Counted from the stretch's first letter, positions 10,991-23,199 are shown. The stretch: DNA of 64,000 bases from Halichoerus grypus (GCF_964656455.1 NC_135722.1:89275313-89339312); one strand, 5' to 3'. Translations and numbers: made by a program. The notes: generated by a model not told the origin, from the letters alone.

Positions 10991-11614
10991 AGTGTTGGAA
11001 CTTAGGAGAGGTTTAGGCCATGAATAGAGATTTTATAATCATGGTATTGCTTTGGATGAGATTCCCTAATAACACTGGACTGAATGAGAGAAAAGTCAGA
11101 AGCTAGAACCCTGATAGTCCCCTTCTGTCGGACTGGCAGACATAGATGCCTTAGTCAGAGAACTGAGACGTGAGAGGAAAAGGAAAAGTAGCAGAGGATT
11201 TTAGCAAGGTGAAGGTGAAAGGAAGTGTACTAGGTTAAAGAAGGATGTGTCAATTTTGTGAAATGGTACAAATGATTTTAATAAAGCTCCAAAAGTATAA
11301 GAGATAGTTCAGTAAAATGGTAAGAATAGAAATTAGATTGCAGTAGGCTGAGAAGTGAATGAAGGTAGAGGAAGTGGGAGAAAACTATATACATGAACAT
11401 GAACTATATACATGAACATTTGAACAACATTTTGAAGGGGTTTGACTGTGGGGAAAAAAAGAGGGAAAGGTGTGGTAGAATGAGGATAAGCATGGATAGG
11501 CTTTATTTGTTAGACTATCTTTCCCAACGATATGTTCATTTCCAAAGGATGGTAAAAATAACACTGATCATTTAGTGAAAATGTCACCATGTATCCCATA
11601 CTAAACAAAACATG
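10991..11614. other. Unassigned sequence with 18-bp repeat
   Basis: No gene is seen. Around 11381-11419 a segment aactatatacatgaacat is directly repeated. 11040-11380 has the style of the old repeat at 1250 but is too degenerate to assign. Confidence 0.3.
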
Positions 11615-11762
11615 TTGTCCTGAGCCTTGTGAGAGAGGTTTTGTTTTCCTACATTTTCAGATGAGCACAAGAAAGGATTGAAAGTTTAGGTAACTGTCTT
11701 TCAAATCACACACTAATAAATGAGGGGTTGGGGACTCAAACCCAGATCTCTATAACACCAAT
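11615..11762 (-). repeat. MIR SINE fragment, antisense
   Basis: Reads as antisense MIR: 'cctacattttcagatgagcac', 'ttaggtaactgtctttcaaatc', 'cacacactaataaatgagg', 'gactcaaacccagatctc'. Old and non-coding. Confidence 0.7.
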
Positions 11763-13701
11763 AGCTGTATTTTTTTAACACTTAGAACAGGTTTTCCCAA
11801 ATATCAGTTATCTCTATGTCTCCTTCACTATTTTTGCTTTAAACATCTGCCATGTACCATCTTTATCATTATTTATCTAATATTTTTAATCCACTTATTT
11901 TTTCTTGTTGATTAGATTCATGTCCAAGGGTTTCATTTTGCATAAAGAAAATCACTTACCAATTATACTTTATTAAATGCTCAATTTATTACATGAATAT
12001 TTAATAAATGTTAAGTTTATTTAGACATGGAGGGATATATATTATTAATAAAATTTTCTTAAACAACTTAAGACACATTTATAAATTTAGTACAGCTGCT
12101 TCTTTTAAATGTTTCAAATACCTTAAATAGCAGTATAATACAAATATATACAATCTATATTACAATACAATATTACAATCTATATTATCTGGAAAGAGCA
12201 CTATGCTCCCTCTAAAACCTGTTTTAAGTTGTAGGTACCATGGATTTGGTTCATTTTGTCATACATTGTCATTATTTGTAAACTTGTTTTTATACTTACC
12301 TATAGTTATACTCAGATGGTATCATCCTAAGGCTGTTCTTAAGCTTACTCAGATATTTTCTCAAAGTTCTTTTATTTTATCAAACAAAAAAGATAAATGA
12401 TAACATCTCAGACCAGCCAAGGATATAGGACCTGGGTTATAAGTTAACGGATTCTTGGTCAGGTGCGACATGTAGTTGCTTTTTCCAAATGTAACTCAAA
12501 TGAGCTACGTAACACTAGATTAAGCTTCCTTTCCGTGTCTTAACTTCACTAGATATATTGATAAAGCTTCTGGGGTCCATGCTTTTCAATTAGTTTTAAG
12601 TATTTTGCCAATTAGGGCCTTTTCCTAGAATAACGGTCTTTTAGAGTCATGTTTACCTGGCATTATCTGGCTGTCTCACTACTATATTATATTTATTGCC
12701 ATTATTTACCATCATAACACATTTACCAATTTTGGTATCCTTATTTTAAAATATAGGCCTTACAAGCATGTTTTTAAAATTAGAAGTGTCAATTAGAGGT
12801 ATATGCCCTAGGAGAAACAGAATCAACTGCATACTTAGCCTTCTTTCAAGGGGCATAGGGGGTATTATCTTGCAACAAACTAAACTTTGGCAGTAAATGG
12901 TAATTTGGTTATTAATCACCAGACCCTTTTCTTAACTGATAAGCTACCGGGATATGTAAGATCAATTTTATGGATAAGTTCTCAATGAGTCCTTGGTATG
13001 GTTCCCAATTTGTCTAGAGCTGTCTGAGTTACTCCAAGTATTCTGTATTTACCAAAATCTGTTTACACAGATAAAAGCAAGCAAATATCTATGTTTTGCA
13101 AATATATACTTAAAAGAATATATAAAATACCCACATACAATAACATTTGTTCACTAATTAAACTAGTAAAACTAAAATTTTTCTATTTTAGCCTTCTTTT
13201 GTGTGAAAACTTCCTAACCTTTCAAAACTTTTGTAATTAACCATAACTTTCATCTGCTTTAATATTCAAATGATTATAACCTTCTTAGTAGAGTTCCTTT
13301 GAGCCAGCTTCTTTGTTTTTTATTACCGCCCTTGACAGTCTTAAAAATGTCCTTGCCTTCTGTCAATAATAGTCTTTTTTAGAGTTATACTGATTATTTC
13401 TTGACTCAAACTATTTTTCTTGGAAATGTTCATTCTTTTTTTAAGTGGAGAATTTTGGAGACCAACTCTGAGTGCTAAAAATGAACATGAATATTGGGGT
13501 AGGCAAAAGTGTTGTGGCTGCTGTTTGTTTGTCCATGTTTTGAGTCAGAGCTGAAAAAAATATATCCTTTTAAGAATCATTCATTTACTTTCTTTGTTTC
13601 TTATTTCCCCAATTTAACATGGTGTGTTGATATTCCCTACTTTGGTAAGGATTATGATTTTCATTACTATTAAGTCTTTCTACTGTAGAAACATATAGCT
13701 T
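11763..13701. other. AT-rich unassigned sequence
   Basis: Almost 2 kb of AT-rich DNA. It holds degenerate TA/ACAAT-rich runs (12120-12185) and, at 12234-12310, the second copy of the taggtaccatgg repeat also seen at 7886. The rest has no recognisable LTR, LINE or exon. I see no gene. Confidence 0.35.
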
Positions 13702-13880
13702 AAATCAATTTATTTTTTTAAAAAAGATTTATTTATTTATGTATTTATTTATTTATTTATTTGACAGAGAGAGAGCCTGATGTGGGACTCTATCCCAGGA
13801 CCCTGGGATCATGACCTGAGCTGAAGGCAGACGCTTAACCAACTGAGCCACCCAGGCGTCCCAAATTAATTTACTTTTAA
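13702..13880 (-). mobile_element. SINEC, antisense, internally deleted
   Basis: The body at about 13721-13862 is only about 140 bp: a (TTTA)n tail, 'gacagagagagagcctgatg', then the tRNA-like part ending 'gagccacccaggcgtccc'. The CT-rich (here GA-rich) middle is mostly missing. The flanks aaatcaatttattttt and aaattaatttactttt form a TSD with few changes. Confidence 0.93.
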
Positions 13881-13980
13881 AAAGGAAACTTTATATCAGT
13901 ACTTTAAATCACTACCAGTATAATTTGTCATATGTAAAAAAAATCCTAAAAATAAGAGTCCAGCAATGCACTCCACAACA

Positions 13981-14005
13981 CATGCACACACACACACACA
14001 CACTC
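13981..14005 (+). repeat. (CA)n microsatellite
   Basis: A CA dinucleotide run of about 10 units. Confidence 0.95.
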
Positions 14006-14183
14006 AACCAAAAATACAATGTGAACAATAATGTTCTGAGGATCTTTGAGGATCTACTTTCCAGTGGAAAAATTGTAATTGCTTAAAGTTATTTAAAAAA
14101 CAACCATTTAAAGTCTCTGGAAATTGTAACGTTATGCAGCAAATGAAGAATCATTTATTCAAGAAAATCTACTAAATCTTGGT

Positions 14184-14422
14184 AAAAACAGTGAGATTTT
14201 AGGGTGCCTGGGTGGCTCAGTTGGTTAAGCACCCAACTCTTGATTTCTGCTCAGGTCATGATATCAGCGTCCTGGGATAGAGCCCCACATGGAGCTCCAC
14301 ACTCAGAGTGTAGTCTGCTTGTCTCTCTCCCTCTGCTCTTACCCCTTCTGTTTGCTCATTCTCTCTCTCTCTCTCAAATAAATAAGTAAATAAAATCTTA
14401 AAAAAAAAACAGTGAGATTTTA
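14184..14422 (+). mobile_element. SINEC with clear TSD
   Basis: Sense CAN SINE at about 14202-14404 of the 'cccaactcttgatttctgctc' subfamily. The TSD aaaaacagtgagatttta is exact at 14184-14201 and 14405-14422. The A-tail merges with the A-rich start of the right duplicate. Confidence 0.97.
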
Positions 14423-14739
14423 AGGCACTTGAGCCATGACATGTTCACTCTGCTCCCCCCAGCCCAGCTCAGCATGATAGAAGTCCCACCTATGTGGATG
14501 TGGCCAAGAAGATGGAGCTCTCTATCCAACTCCCAGTCAAGGGCTACAGTACTTCCCAGGATGGACAGGTAACAGTCATTTCTCATTTCCCACAGCTTCA
14601 TGTTGCGGAAGTTACTTTCCAGGTAAGTATAGTTGAGAGGTCAGTAACTCCCTTTCTTCACCCAACCCACTGATAAAGTAGAGGTAAAGCCACCTGAGAA
14701 TACTGGGGCCCTGTCTATCCATACCTCATCTTGCTTATA
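14423..14739. other. Single-copy-looking block with exon-like splice sites
   Basis: More GC-balanced than its surroundings and with no repeat recognised. At 14580-14595 a pyrimidine-rich acceptor ends in cccacag, and 27 bases later the donor ag/gtaagtat follows (14621-14630). This gives a possible micro-exon at 14596-14622. See findings. Confidence 0.3.
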
Positions 14740-16686
14740 AGGAAAAGATCCTTTGCAGGAGAGAAAAGTCAGAAGACCCAGAGACTATTGTCTGCATCCA
14801 GCACCCTGAGTGTAAAGCAGAGTATCTCTCTGAGAGAAGCAGGCCACTGTCCTTGTTCCACTTCCAAATCAGTGGTTTAAAGATTTTGCTCAAGAGGAGA
14901 GTCAGGTCAGGAAAACAGAGAATTCTGAAACTCTTCTCAAAGGAGCAAACGTTATTTGAAACAGAGTACTGTATAGGGGAATTCAAGCCTTGAAAACAGT
15001 GGAGATTTTGGTGTCAAGCAATCAAGAAAAGGTTGGTAACTTCATGAGAGCAATAAGATAAATCATGTTCCAGATAGTTTACCAGAGAGAACCAGGGGAA
15101 AAAAAACTAAGAGGAGATCTCCCAAAGTTAGAAATAACCTCAAAGATTGATTTCAAAAACTATCCCTACTCAGGGTCCCAAATTTAATTGAATAAGACAG
15201 TGAAGCAATTTATGCCCCTGAGTATTGTCAAAAACAACAGAACGATTAACTAGCAATTAGGGCAGTTTAAAGCTGGATGTAATACCAACAGAGGCAGAAA
15301 GCTCATAATGGAAAGAGAAAAGGGAGCCCTGCTAAAACCACTGTCATCCCAAGGTGACTGTGCACATGCCCAAGGCAGTGCCCTCTGTCGAGAAGCTTCA
15401 CACTCTGGAGAAATATACTTCGATAAAATAGTCCAGCCAGGTCACTAAGAAAATAAACAAGAAACAACAACAGAAAGCCCTGTAAGAGAGGATGATTATC
15501 TAGAGTTGTTAAATTTTCCAAAATGTCCAGTTTTCAACAAAATAATTATAAGACATGCAAACAAATAAGTAAGTGTGATTGTACATTAAAAAAAAAAAGC
15601 AGGCAACAAAATTGCCTTTGATGTAGAGAGGATTCAGATGTTGCATTTGACAAAGACTTAAAATCAGTAAACTTGAAGATAGATTAACAGACCAGATGCA
15701 ATCTGAAACATTGAGAGAAAAAGAAGAAAATTTAACAGAGACTCAAAGAAATGTATGATACTATAAAGGGCAACAAGATATTTGTAATGACATCAGCGAA
15801 AGTAGAGGAGAATGTTGCAGAAAAAATGTTCAAAATGTATTTTAAAAAAATGGCAAAACACATCTCAAATTTGATGAAAAGTGTTAATCTACACATTCAA
15901 GAAGCTCAACAAAATCTACGTAGATTAAATACAAAGAGATCCAAATCCCACTGCTTAATAGCAAAAATACTGAAACAAAAAGACAAAAATCTTCAAAACA
16001 GCAAGAAAAAAACATCTTGCCATGCATAAGAGACCCCCCAATAAGATTAGGGTCTTACTTCCTACCAGAAGCAATGGAGGCCAGGAGGCAGTTAATGACA
16101 TTCAAAGTGCTGTCAACTAAGAATTTTATATCCAGAAAAAATATCCTTAAAAGGAAAAGCAAGATAAAGACATTCCCAGGTAAACAAAATTTGAGAGAAT
16201 GTATTGCCAGTAGATCCATTTTAGAAGAAATACTACAGTTTTTAAGGCTGAAAGCACAATTGTACTCAGAAGGACATATGCAAGAAAGTAATTTGAGCCC
16301 ACATGAAAACCTACAAACGTGATCACAAATTTACTAATGCTCACAAATTTGATAACCCAGATGACATGGACCAATTCCTGGAAAGATACAACTGTCAAAA
16401 CACACACAAGAAGAAATAGACAATCTGAATAGAGCTATATTTATTTTAATATTTGAATCAATAATTCATAACAGAAATTTCCCAAATAGAAAGCAGCAAG
16501 CTCAGATGAGTTCATGGTGAATTCTATCACACATTTAAGAAAGATATTATACCAATTCTCTACAATCTCTTTCAGAGGACAAAGCAGACAGAATGTTTCC
16601 TAATTCATTCTAAGAAGCCATCATTACCCTAACACCAAAATCAAAGACATTATAATAAAAGAAAACGATGGACTAATATCTCTTAT

Positions 16687-16937
16687 AAACATAGATGACC
16701 CATAAGAGACTATGGCCTCTGAGAAACAAACAGGGTTTTAGAGGGGAGGGGGGAGGGGGGATTGGTTAGCCTGGTGATGGGTATTAAGGAGGGCACGTAC
16801 TGCATGGAGCACTGGGTGTTATACGAAAACAACGGATCGTGGATCACCACATCAAAAACTAATGATGTATTGTATGGTGACTAGCATAACACAATCAAAT
16901 TAAAATAAATAAATAAATAAATAAACAAACATAGATG
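16687..16937 (+). mobile_element. Young carnivore L1 3' end inside older L1
   Basis: The inserted part is about 16698-16926: 'cataagagactatggcctc', a G-rich tract at 16741-16762, 'ggtgatgggtattaaggagg', 'gagcactgggtgttatacg', then (AAAT)n. The 11-base duplication aaacatagatg at 16687-16697 and 16927-16937 defines both ends. It is an extremely 5'-truncated L1 of about 230 bp carrying only 3' UTR. Confidence 0.95.
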
Positions 16938-17284
16938 CAAAATTCTCAATAAAATATTAGCAAATCAAAACCAACAATGTATAAAAAGGATTATATACCA
17001 AAACCAAATGGGATTTAGCTCAGGTATATAACACTGGTTCAACATTCAAAAATCAATTAATACAATCCATTATATTAACAGGCTGAAAAAGAAATCACAT
17101 GATTATATCAATAGATGTGGAAAAAACATTCCACAAAATCCAACACCTATTTGTGATTAAAAACTCTTAGTAAACTAGAAATAGTGAGGAATTTCCTCAA
17201 CTTGATAAAAAACATCTCAAAAAGGCTACAGCTGTCATACTTAATGGTGGAAAACTCAAAGCTTTCCTTCTAAGGCTAGGTACA

Positions 17285-17491
17285 ATGCAAGGATGTCCCA
17301 CTACACCACTCCTTTTCAACATTATCCTGGAAGTTCTAACTAATGCAATAAGAGGAGAAGGAAATAAAAGGTATACAGATCGGGGAGAAAGAAATAAAAC
17401 TGTTTCTGTTTGCAGAATACATAATCATCTGTGTATAAAATATGTTAGAATCAACAAAAACCCAGCTGGAACCAATAAGCAATTATATTAG
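17285..17491 (+). pseudogene. L1 ORF2 reverse-transcriptase remnant
   Basis: A 68-codon open piece of the old L1. It starts with the RT signature MQGCPTTPLLFNI and continues ILEVLTNAIR, the conserved block between RT motifs B and C. The adenine-rich frame then loses homology, and the FADD catalytic motif is not preserved in this frame. It is part of the degenerate element at 14740-19515 and not an independent gene. Confidence 0.8.
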
Positions 17492-18201
17492 GTTGTAGGA
17501 TTCAAGGTTAACATATAAAAGTCAATCACTTTCCTATAAACCAGCAATGGACAAGTGGAACTTGAAATTAAAAACACAATATCATTTATGTTAGCACCCC
17601 CCAAAATGAAAAACTTAGGTAAAATCTAGCAGCATGTGTACATGGTCTATTAGGAAAGCATCAACAGTCTGATAAACAAAATCAAGGAATAATTAAATAA
17701 ATGGAAAGATATTTCATGTCATGAAGAGGAACATACTGATCAACAGACTCAATATGATGAGATGTTAGTTCTTCCCAACTTCATCTATAGATTCAGTGAA
17801 ATCCCAGTGAAAATCCCAGCAAATTATTTTGTGGATATCTACAAGCTTATTCTAAAATTTATATGGAGAGGCAAAAGACCCATTATAGCCAACACAATAT
17901 CGAAATAGAAGAACAAAGTTGGAAGACTGACACTCCCTGACTTCAAGACTTATTTTAAAGCTATAATTATCAAGACAGTGTGGTACTGGCAAGAGAAAAG
18001 ACAGATCAATGGAACAGAATAGAGAACCCAGAAATAAACCCACATAAATATAGTCAACTGATCTTTGATAAAGGAGCAAAGGCAATATAATAGAGTAAGA
18101 TAGTCTTTTCAACAAATGGTGCTGCAAAACCTGGACATTTACTTGCTAAAAAAAAAAAAAAAGGAGAGCATCGAGACACAAACATTACACTCTTCACAAA
18201 A

Positions 18202-18501
18202 ATGAATTCAAAATTAATCACAGACCTAAATGTAATATATAATACTATGAAACTTCTAGAAGATAACATAGGAGAAAACCTAGATGACCTTGGGTATGAC
18301 AATGACTTTTTAGATAAAACACTGAAGGCACCATCCATGAAAGAAATAATTGATAAACTAGACTTCATTAAAATTAAAAACCTCTCTGTGAAAGACAATG
18401 TTAAGAGAATGAGAAGACAAGCCCCAGACTGGGAGAAATTATTTGCAAAAGACACATCTGATAAAGGACTGTTATCCAAAAGATTAAAAAAAAAGTCTTA
18501 A
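18202..18501 (+). pseudogene. L1 ORF2 C-terminal remnant
   Basis: A 99-codon open piece of old L1 ORF2. It includes the familiar C-terminal side pattern around residues 25-95: LLEDNIGENL, KLDFIKIKNL, WEKLFAKDTSDKGLLSKRL. Stops and frameshifts lie on both sides. This is the region after the RT domain, whose role is nucleic-acid binding in intact L1. It is non-functional here. Confidence 0.8.
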
Positions 18502-19515
18502 AACTTAACAATAAGAAAACAAGCAAATCAAATAAAAAGTGGACCAAAGATATTAACAGATACCTCACCAAAGAAGATATACAGATGACAAATAAACATA
18601 AGAAAAGATGTTCTACATCATATGTCATCAGGGAAATGCAAATTAAAACAACCATGAGATACCACCACACACCTATTAGAATAGCCAAAACCCAGAACAC
18701 TGACAACACTAAATGATGGTGAAGATATGGTGCAATAAGAACTCTCATTCATTGCTGTGAGAATGCAAAATGGTACACTACTTTGGAAGACAGTTTGGCA
18801 GTTTCTTACAAAACTAACCTGACTCTTCATTTGATCGAGAAATTGTGTTCCTTGGTATTTACCTAATGGAGTTAAAAGCTTCTGTTGCCACAAAAAATAG
18901 CATACAGATAGCCGTAACAGCTTTATTCATAATTACCAAAACTTGGAAGCAACCTAAATGTCCTTCAGCAGGTGAATGTATAAATAAAACAATTGGACAT
19001 CCAGACAATGGAATATTATTCGGCACTAAAAAAGAAAATGAGCTATCAAGCCATAAAAAGACATGAAGCAATCTTAAATGAATATTACTTAGTGAAAGAA
19101 GTGAACCTCAGGAGGCTACATATTGCATTATTCCAACTATATGACATTCTGGAAAAGGCAAAATTATGGAGACAATAAACAGTTCAATGGTTGTTGGGGT
19201 TGGTGTGTGAAAGGGGAAGAAATGAACAGAGTACAGAGGATACTTAGGACAGTAAAAATACTCTGTATGATGTTATAATAATGGATGTACGTTGTTATAC
19301 ATTTGTCCAAATCCATGGAATGCAAAACACCAAAAGCGATTCCTAAAGTAAACTATAGACTTTAGATGATTTATAATGTGTCAGTGTTGGTTCATCCTTG
19401 GTAAAAAATATAACATTCTGGTGAGTAATGTTGATAATGGGGGAGACTATTTATGTGTAAAGCAAGGTGTATATGGGAAATCTCTGTACCTATTTCTCAA
19501 TATTGTTTTAAATTC

Positions 19516-20590
19516 TTTGTGACCTTGGATGAAGCAATGCTTTCTTGGGTAGGACACTAAAAACATCAGCAACAAAAGGAAAAATTAGATTACTTGGACT
19601 TCATCACAATTAAAAGGATGTTATTAAGAAAGTGAAGGCAACCCAAAGAATGAGAGAAAATATTTGCAAATCATATATGTTACAAGGATCTAGTATCCAG
19701 AATAAAGAATGCTTATAATTCAATAATAATCACACAACTCAATTGAAAATGGGCAAAATATCTGAATGGATATTTCTACAAAGAAGATATACAAATAGCC
19801 AATAAGCACTCACAAAAAAAATGATCAACATCATTTGCCCCTAGGGAAATGCAAATCAAAACCATCATGAAATACCACTTCACTACCTCTTTTATAATCA
19901 AAAACAGAGGTAAAGAAGTGTTGTCAAGGTGAGAAGAAATTGGAACCCTCATATACTGCTTGTGGAAATTTAAAGTGGTGCCATCCTTTGGAAAACAGGC
20001 TGGTAGTTCTTCAAAATATTAAACATAGAATTTCCACATGATTCAGTACATCCATTTCTAAGTATATTCCTGGAGAACTAAAAGCCTATATCCACAGAAA
20101 GGCAGAAGAATCATTCATAATATTCAAAAAGTGAAAGTATCCCAAATAACCAACAAATAAATGGGTAAATCAACTGTGGGTATCAATACAGTGTAATATC
20201 TAAAGTTAAAAGGAACTAAAAAGAATAAGATATAGCCTATGGCCCACCATGGATGAACCTTGAAAACCTCATGCTAAGTGAAAGAAGTCAGCCACAAAGA
20301 TCTTATATTGTATAATTCTATTTATATGAAAAGTCCAGAATAGGCAAATCTATGGAGACAAGAGACAGAACAGAAAGTAGTTGCCTGGAGCTGGGGAGTT
20401 TGGTGGGAAATGGGAGATGACTATTGAGTTAAGTACAAGATTCCTTTTCAGGTTGATGAAAATGCTCTAAAATTGATTGTGGTGGTGGCCCAACTCTTTG
20501 TAAATACCAAAAATCATTGTATCGTGCACTTTAAATGGATGAATTCTGTTGTGTGAATTCTATCTCAAAAAAGCTGTTTAAAAAAGAAAC
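19516..20590 (+). mobile_element. Second old L1 3' segment (L1M-type)
   Basis: Starts again within ORF2 sequence homologous to the end of the previous element ('gattacttggacttcatcac', 'aatatttgcaaatcatatat', 'gggaaatgcaaatcaaaacc'). It runs through 'accttgaaaacctcatgcta' to the 3' end 'gtgtgaattctatctcaaa'. It is therefore a separate L1 copy lying head-to-tail with the first. It is degenerate. Confidence 0.85.
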
Positions 20591-20737
20591 TGCTTGAGGA
20601 TTGTAATTTTTGTGAGAATGTAGTTTTGTGAGAGCATGGATAAGGGATCCCCAACTCAGCCTGGAGGCCCAGGATTTTAGGGAAGACTTCTTCTGGGCAA
20701 TAATTCTTGAGTTTTAAAGGCCAGCCAGAGATAGAGA

Positions 20738-20741
<4 letters not shown>

Positions 20742-20784
<43 letters not shown>

Positions 20785-20812
20785 CACTCACGCACGCATG
20801 CGTGTGCGCACA
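20742..20812 (+). repeat. (GT)n microsatellite with CG-containing end
   Basis: About 20 GT units, then tgcgtgcactcacgcacgc, in which alternating purine-pyrimidine with CpG steps favours Z-DNA. A short GA run follows at 20829-20841. Confidence 0.95.
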
Positions 20813-20994
20813 AACAAGTATTAAAAAAGAGAGAGAGAGAGATCATGTTGTGATAGAGTATTCCATAGAAAAACTGCATATAATTCAGGGGTAACATGAA
20901 CTCAGATAATGCTTGAAAAGCAAGCAAAGGATATAATACAGAGGGCTTTTTAATCCAAGTTAAGATGTTCAAACTTAAATCTATGCTCATTGTA

Positions 20995-21231
20995 AAACTA
21001 CTGATGGACTTTTTTTTAAAAGATTGATTTATTCATTTTAGAGAGAGAGAGAGCACAAGTGGGAGGGACAGAGGGAGATGGAGAGAGAATCTCAAGCAGA
21101 CTCCACACTGAGCGTGGAGTCTGAGGCAGGGTTCAATCTCACGACCCTGAGATCACAACCTGAGCGGAAATGCAGAGTCAGACACTTAACTGACTGCAGC
21201 AACCGGATGCTTCAAACTCTTGATGGGCTTT
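20995..21231 (-). mobile_element. SINEC, antisense, diverged
   Basis: Antisense CAN SINE (about 21013-21213) with a GA-rich centre. Its tRNA-like end is badly decayed ('ttaactgactgcagcaacc' in place of 'ttaaccgactgagccacc'). The flanks aaactactgatggacttt and aaactcttgatgggcttt form a TSD with three changes. It is an old member. Confidence 0.93.
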
Positions 21232-21607
21232 CGATTAAAGACATACGATGATGATGACATTTGCATCTTCTGCATTGTCGTGGATATATTCTTTGAGAAA
21301 AGGAGAAGCAGAGTGGGAAGGATGAAACTGAAGGTGGTAAGAATGGTTGAGACATAGGCAAGAAATAAAGACAGCATGACATAGACCAAGGAGCATGCAG
21401 GTGAAGGACAGTGGAGGAGGGAGCAGATTCAAGAAAGACTGAGGAGGTTAACAAAAGTCATTTTGTCTGGTAGGTTTGGGATATTGCTTGCGAGGGGAAA
21501 AGTAAGAACAGAGAAGAATCCAGGCCCAGGTCCAAATTGCCAGTAGAATGATCTAGTAATATCGAACCAACAAGTGAGCTAGAGAATACAGGAAGAAGAC
21601 TGTGTTT
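21232..21607. other. Old sequence, possibly the 1250-type repeat
   Basis: Contains 'gattcaagaaagactgagga' and 'gtctggtaggtttgggatat', which resemble the later part of the ancient repeat described at 1250. Antisense open frames of up to 80 codons overlap each other here and have no recognisable domain. Confidence 0.3.
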
Positions 21608-21871
21608 AGAAAAAGCTGTAGGGGCACCTGGGTGACACAATCATTGAGCATCCCACTCTTGGTTTTGGCTCAGGTCGTGATCCCAGGGTCCAAAGATTGA
21701 GCCCCGCCTTGGACTCTACACTCAGCAGAAAGTCTGCCTGAGTTTCTCTCTCTCTCTCTCCCTCTCTCTGCCCCTTCTCCCTGCTCTCTCTCTCCCTCTG
21801 CTCCTCCTCCCCACTCTCTCTCTCTCAAAATAAACAAATCTTAAAAAAAAAAAAGAAAGAAAAAGCTGCAA
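21608..21871 (+). mobile_element. SINEC with extended CT tract
   Basis: Sense CAN SINE (about 21621-21857) with an unusually long CT-rich middle (21746-21827). The TSD agaaaaagctgta / agaaaaagctgca has one change. The head 'gggtgacacaatcattgag' is diverged from the 'gtggctcag' norm, so the copy is old. Confidence 0.95.
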
Positions 21872-23199
21872 AATTTTTGCTCTTGAAGATCAGGCGTGTG
21901 TCTTTTTCGTCTAGTAGATCCAACAAATACCACACTGCAAATCAAATAGCTGCCTGGACATATTGCAACAGTGTTAGACTTGCAGATCAAGTGTGCAAGA
22001 GCTCAAGTCCCTGCTGAGCCAATTCCCCAAAAGCTAAAAAGGAAATAGCCAGTGTTTGGGGCAAATGTGGGCAACAGTCAAACATTCTACTGGTTTCTAA
22101 GCCTGCCTGGTGTTCGATAAAATGTGGTGCCTGCCAAAGTTCATGGTGACAGGACTGTAGAAGAGAGGATGCTATTGGAGTGGAAAAACAGGAATGCTTT
22201 GCAGAATTTTGATTTAGAGCCTCCGCTGTAAATGCCAGTTGTTTCACTAACTTCATTTTGCTAATGCAAGAACAGCTTTTGCAGTAATAACATATTTCAG
22301 TGTGAATGTCTTTTTAATAATCCTTAATTTGAGTCCTAATTCCCTTGATAGCCACTTTGAGGAGACAACTGCATTCCAAAAGTAACACTCTGTGAGCACA
22401 GTTGAAAAAAAACTAACCATATGTGCAGACACACACAAAATCAGAAAGATATTACATATATTTTAACACATTATCATATTTTTTAAATGTCATCAAAGGA
22501 AGACCCTGAACCCTGTAATAAGCAAGCATTCTGAATTTCATAGGCATCAGCAATTAACAGCCCATACCTTATCATCAGTCAGAATTTGAGCAGGTTGGAG
22601 ATAGAAGACAGAGACGTAATAAGAGAGAAAGACAAAAGAGATGAATAGAGGAAAAAAAAGCACAACTTATAATGTAACCACAGAAGCCAGGGCAAGCTCG
22701 CAGCAATGGGGGCAGCTGAATATATTTTATCATGGGATCTGATATAATTTAGCAACATTTTTTTTTATCCAGTGGAGAGAGCCAACAAGCTAAGTCGGGA
22801 TCAATGAGTTGACACTGATGGGTCCAGAGTAACAAAGCTGCCAAGAAAACATTAATGCCAACAAAGAAATATGTGTGTGCCCTCACCTTTCCCCTCCTGA
22901 GCCCTTGATAGGACAAATTTATTTTTGTGTTATAGAAAACTGCTCACAGTAGCACCCCCCCTTCCTCATCCATTCCCAACTGTCTTCTATTCTTCTCACC
23001 TGCAGTAACTCTTAACTCTTGCTCTGAGAACAGCTTCATGAGACCAGCTCTGAGATTGGGGCCAGAGGGCTCAGAGAGGCTCAGTCACCACAAAAGAAAA
23101 ATCAGCAATGTCATATGTTTATATGGCACACTTTACCTAGCCTGCCATGTGGGAAGAATTAATTAACAAAAAGTAAACCAAATATCAGACTCGTTATTC
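21872..23199. other. Unassigned, SINE-free, possibly conserved
   Basis: I see no repeat that I can name. 22200-22420 (for example 'ttcattttgctaatgcaag', 'ttaataatccttaatttg') and 22670-22890 have the compact AT-motif style of non-coding conserved DNA. No exon is supported. Conservation cannot be tested from one sequence. Confidence 0.25.

Larger units (their letters stand above)
14740..19515 (+). mobile_element. Old L1 (L1M-type), nearly full span, degenerate
   Basis: Sense L1M in the expected order. The 5' region is about 14740-15660 ('gtcccaaatttaattgaat', 'gaaacaacaacagaaagccc'). An ORF1-side region follows at 15660-16310 ('cattcaagaagctcaacaaa', 'caatggaggccaggaggcag'). The ORF2 reverse-transcriptase region is about 16350-18500. 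The 3' UTR is about 19150-19515 ('ttatacatttgtccaaatcc', 'atgttgataatgggggag'). It has multiple frameshifts and stops and is interrupted at 16687-16937 by a younger L1 3' end. The 5' boundary is uncertain. Confidence 0.85.

Noticed and set aside
18054..18748. Antisense open frames of 115-141 codons
   Set aside because: They are shadows of the sense L1 ORF2 remnant. Adenine-rich L1 DNA leaves the opposite strand poor in stops.
20565..20990. 141-codon antisense frame
   Set aside because: It is carried through by the GT microsatellite (a run of TH residues) and L1 3' end. Low complexity, not coding.
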